The notes below the pieces were generated by a model. It had not been told where the DNA came from, did not search any database, and saw nothing but the letters and a program-made list of their open reading frames with translations. This document shows, piece by piece, positions 5,071 to 5,740 of a DNA stretch of 5,740 nt. The position numbers and the translations under genes are program-made. The stretch lies in assembly GCA_017523995.1 (NCBI GenBank), contig JAFWUX010000201.1, positions 1 through 5,740 of the forward strand, written 5' to 3'. This DNA is from Oscillospiraceae bacterium (GTDB lineage Bacteria > Bacillota_A > Clostridia > Oscillospirales > Ruminococcaceae). Numbering within the stretch: the stretch's first letter is position 1; each line of letters starts with the position of its first letter.

Positions 5071-5740
5071 ATGGACAGCATTGGGAAAATCGGCGTGCTG
5101 CTGCCGGAGATCGTGGATCCGCTGGATTATGACCTGCTGCGCGGCATCCATACGGAGGCTGCTGCGCTGGGATATGATGTGATTGTCTATTGCAGCATTT
5201 ACAATTCGCAGGTAGAGCTCCAGCAGGATGCCTATACGCACGGACTGGAAAACATCTACACGCTGCTGATACATCATCGGCTGGACGGCGTGATCTTCGC
5301 CGCAGACCGCTTTCACAATCAGGAACTGAATCTAAAAATACAGGAGATGCTCACACAGCGCGGTATTCCGTGCCTTGTTCTCGGTGAGGAGCGTCCGCCG
5401 CTGCAACCGATCTATCCGCGGCAGAAGGATGCGATGTACCGCATGACCAGGCATCTGATTGATGCACACGGCTGCAAAAAGATCTACTGCATCACCGGCT
5501 TTCCGGACAATCGCTCTTCTGAAGAGCGTACTGCCGGATATAAGCAGGCAATGCAGGAAGCCGGACTGCCGTTTACTGATCAGGATATTTTCTTCGGCCA
5601 TTTCTGGCGTGAGGTTCCGCAGCAGATCGGCAGACAGATCGCAGAGGGCAGTCTCCCGATGCCGGACGGCATCGTCTGCGCAAGTGACGGTATGGCGGCA
5701 GCGCTCTGTGAAGCGCTGCAAGAAAACGGCATCTCCGTGC
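5071..5740 (+). CDS. Sugar-sensing regulator with LacI/GalR-type periplasmic-binding domain, lacking an N-terminal HTH; 3' end beyond window
   Basis: 223 codons are visible and the frame is open at the right edge. AGGGGG (5056-5061) precedes the ATG at 5071. The protein starts directly with a periplasmic-binding-protein-like sensor fold: KIGVLLPEIVDPLDYDLLRG (6-25), LDGVIFAADRF (71-81), IPCLVLGEE (99-107), GCKKIYCITGFPDNRSSEER (134-153) with TAGYKQAMQEAGL after it, and PDGIVCASDGMAAALCEAL (198-216). These match the sugar-binding half of LacI/GalR repressors. There is no helix-turn-helix in front, and an in-frame TAG at 5041-5043 rules out an N-terminal extension. There is no signal peptide, so it acts in the cytoplasm. 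By analogy with E. coli XylR it may carry a C-terminal AraC-type DNA-binding domain beyond the window; a C-terminal GGDEF or other output domain is an alternative. Its divergent placement next to the shared element suggests it controls the hydrolase genes. The ligand is unknown; an arabinose- or galactose-containing sugar is plausible. Confidence 0.85.
   Translation, partial: MDSIGKIGVLLPEIVDPLDYDLLRGIHTEAAALGYDVIVYCSIYNSQVELQQDAYTHGLENIYTLLIHHRLDGVIFAADRFHNQELNLKIQEMLTQRGIPCLVLGEERPPLQPIYPRQKDAMYRMTRHLIDAHGCKKIYCITGFPDNRSSEERTAGYKQAMQEAGLPFTDQDIFFGHFWREVPQQIGRQIAEGSLPMPDGIVCASDGMAAALCEALQENGISV

Overview
The window looks like a plant-polysaccharide utilisation locus from a cellulosome-producing anaerobic Firmicute, most likely a gut or rumen Ruminococcus. 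The clues are a type-I dockerin inside a secreted glycoside hydrolase, Gram-positive signal peptides, G-rich Shine-Dalgarno sequences, sigma-A promoters with 17-bp spacers, and moderately GC-rich codon use. The genus is inference from these traits; no ribosomal or housekeeping gene is present to confirm it.

Layout, left to right. Positions 1-814 (minus strand) hold the 5' part of a secreted glycosyl hydrolase of the family GH43 fold, resembling the exo-beta-1,3-galactanase branch. Recognisable homology stops at about position 98. The last ~97 bases hold two tight palindromes and look unrelated to the enzyme, although the frame stays open. Positions 815-1057 hold this gene's leader, promoter and an upstream regulatory element, followed by the terminator of the next gene. 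Positions 1058-4822 (minus strand) encode a 1254-residue secreted multi-domain enzyme: signal peptide, arabinanase-like GH43 with its C-terminal beta-barrel, an unassigned accessory module, a dockerin, a second GH43, and a CBM42/AbfB-like arabinofuranose-binding domain. Positions 4823-5070 form a divergent promoter region. From 5071 to the right edge (plus strand) runs the start of a sugar-sensing protein with a LacI/GalR-type periplasmic-binding fold but no N-terminal helix-turn-helix.

The most notable non-coding signal is an element with a 20-bp identical core (968-987 and 4958-4977). It abuts and overlaps the -35 box of both hydrolase genes at the same place, and in the divergent region it fills the gap between the two opposing -35 boxes. 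The simplest model is that the divergently encoded sensor, or a partner, binds this element. It would then switch on both secreted hydrolases and perhaps control its own gene. The enzyme repertoire (arabinanase, a second GH43 with an arabinose-binding module, galactanase-like GH43) points to arabinan and arabinogalactan side chains of pectin as the target. Substrate assignment is inference from family resemblance.
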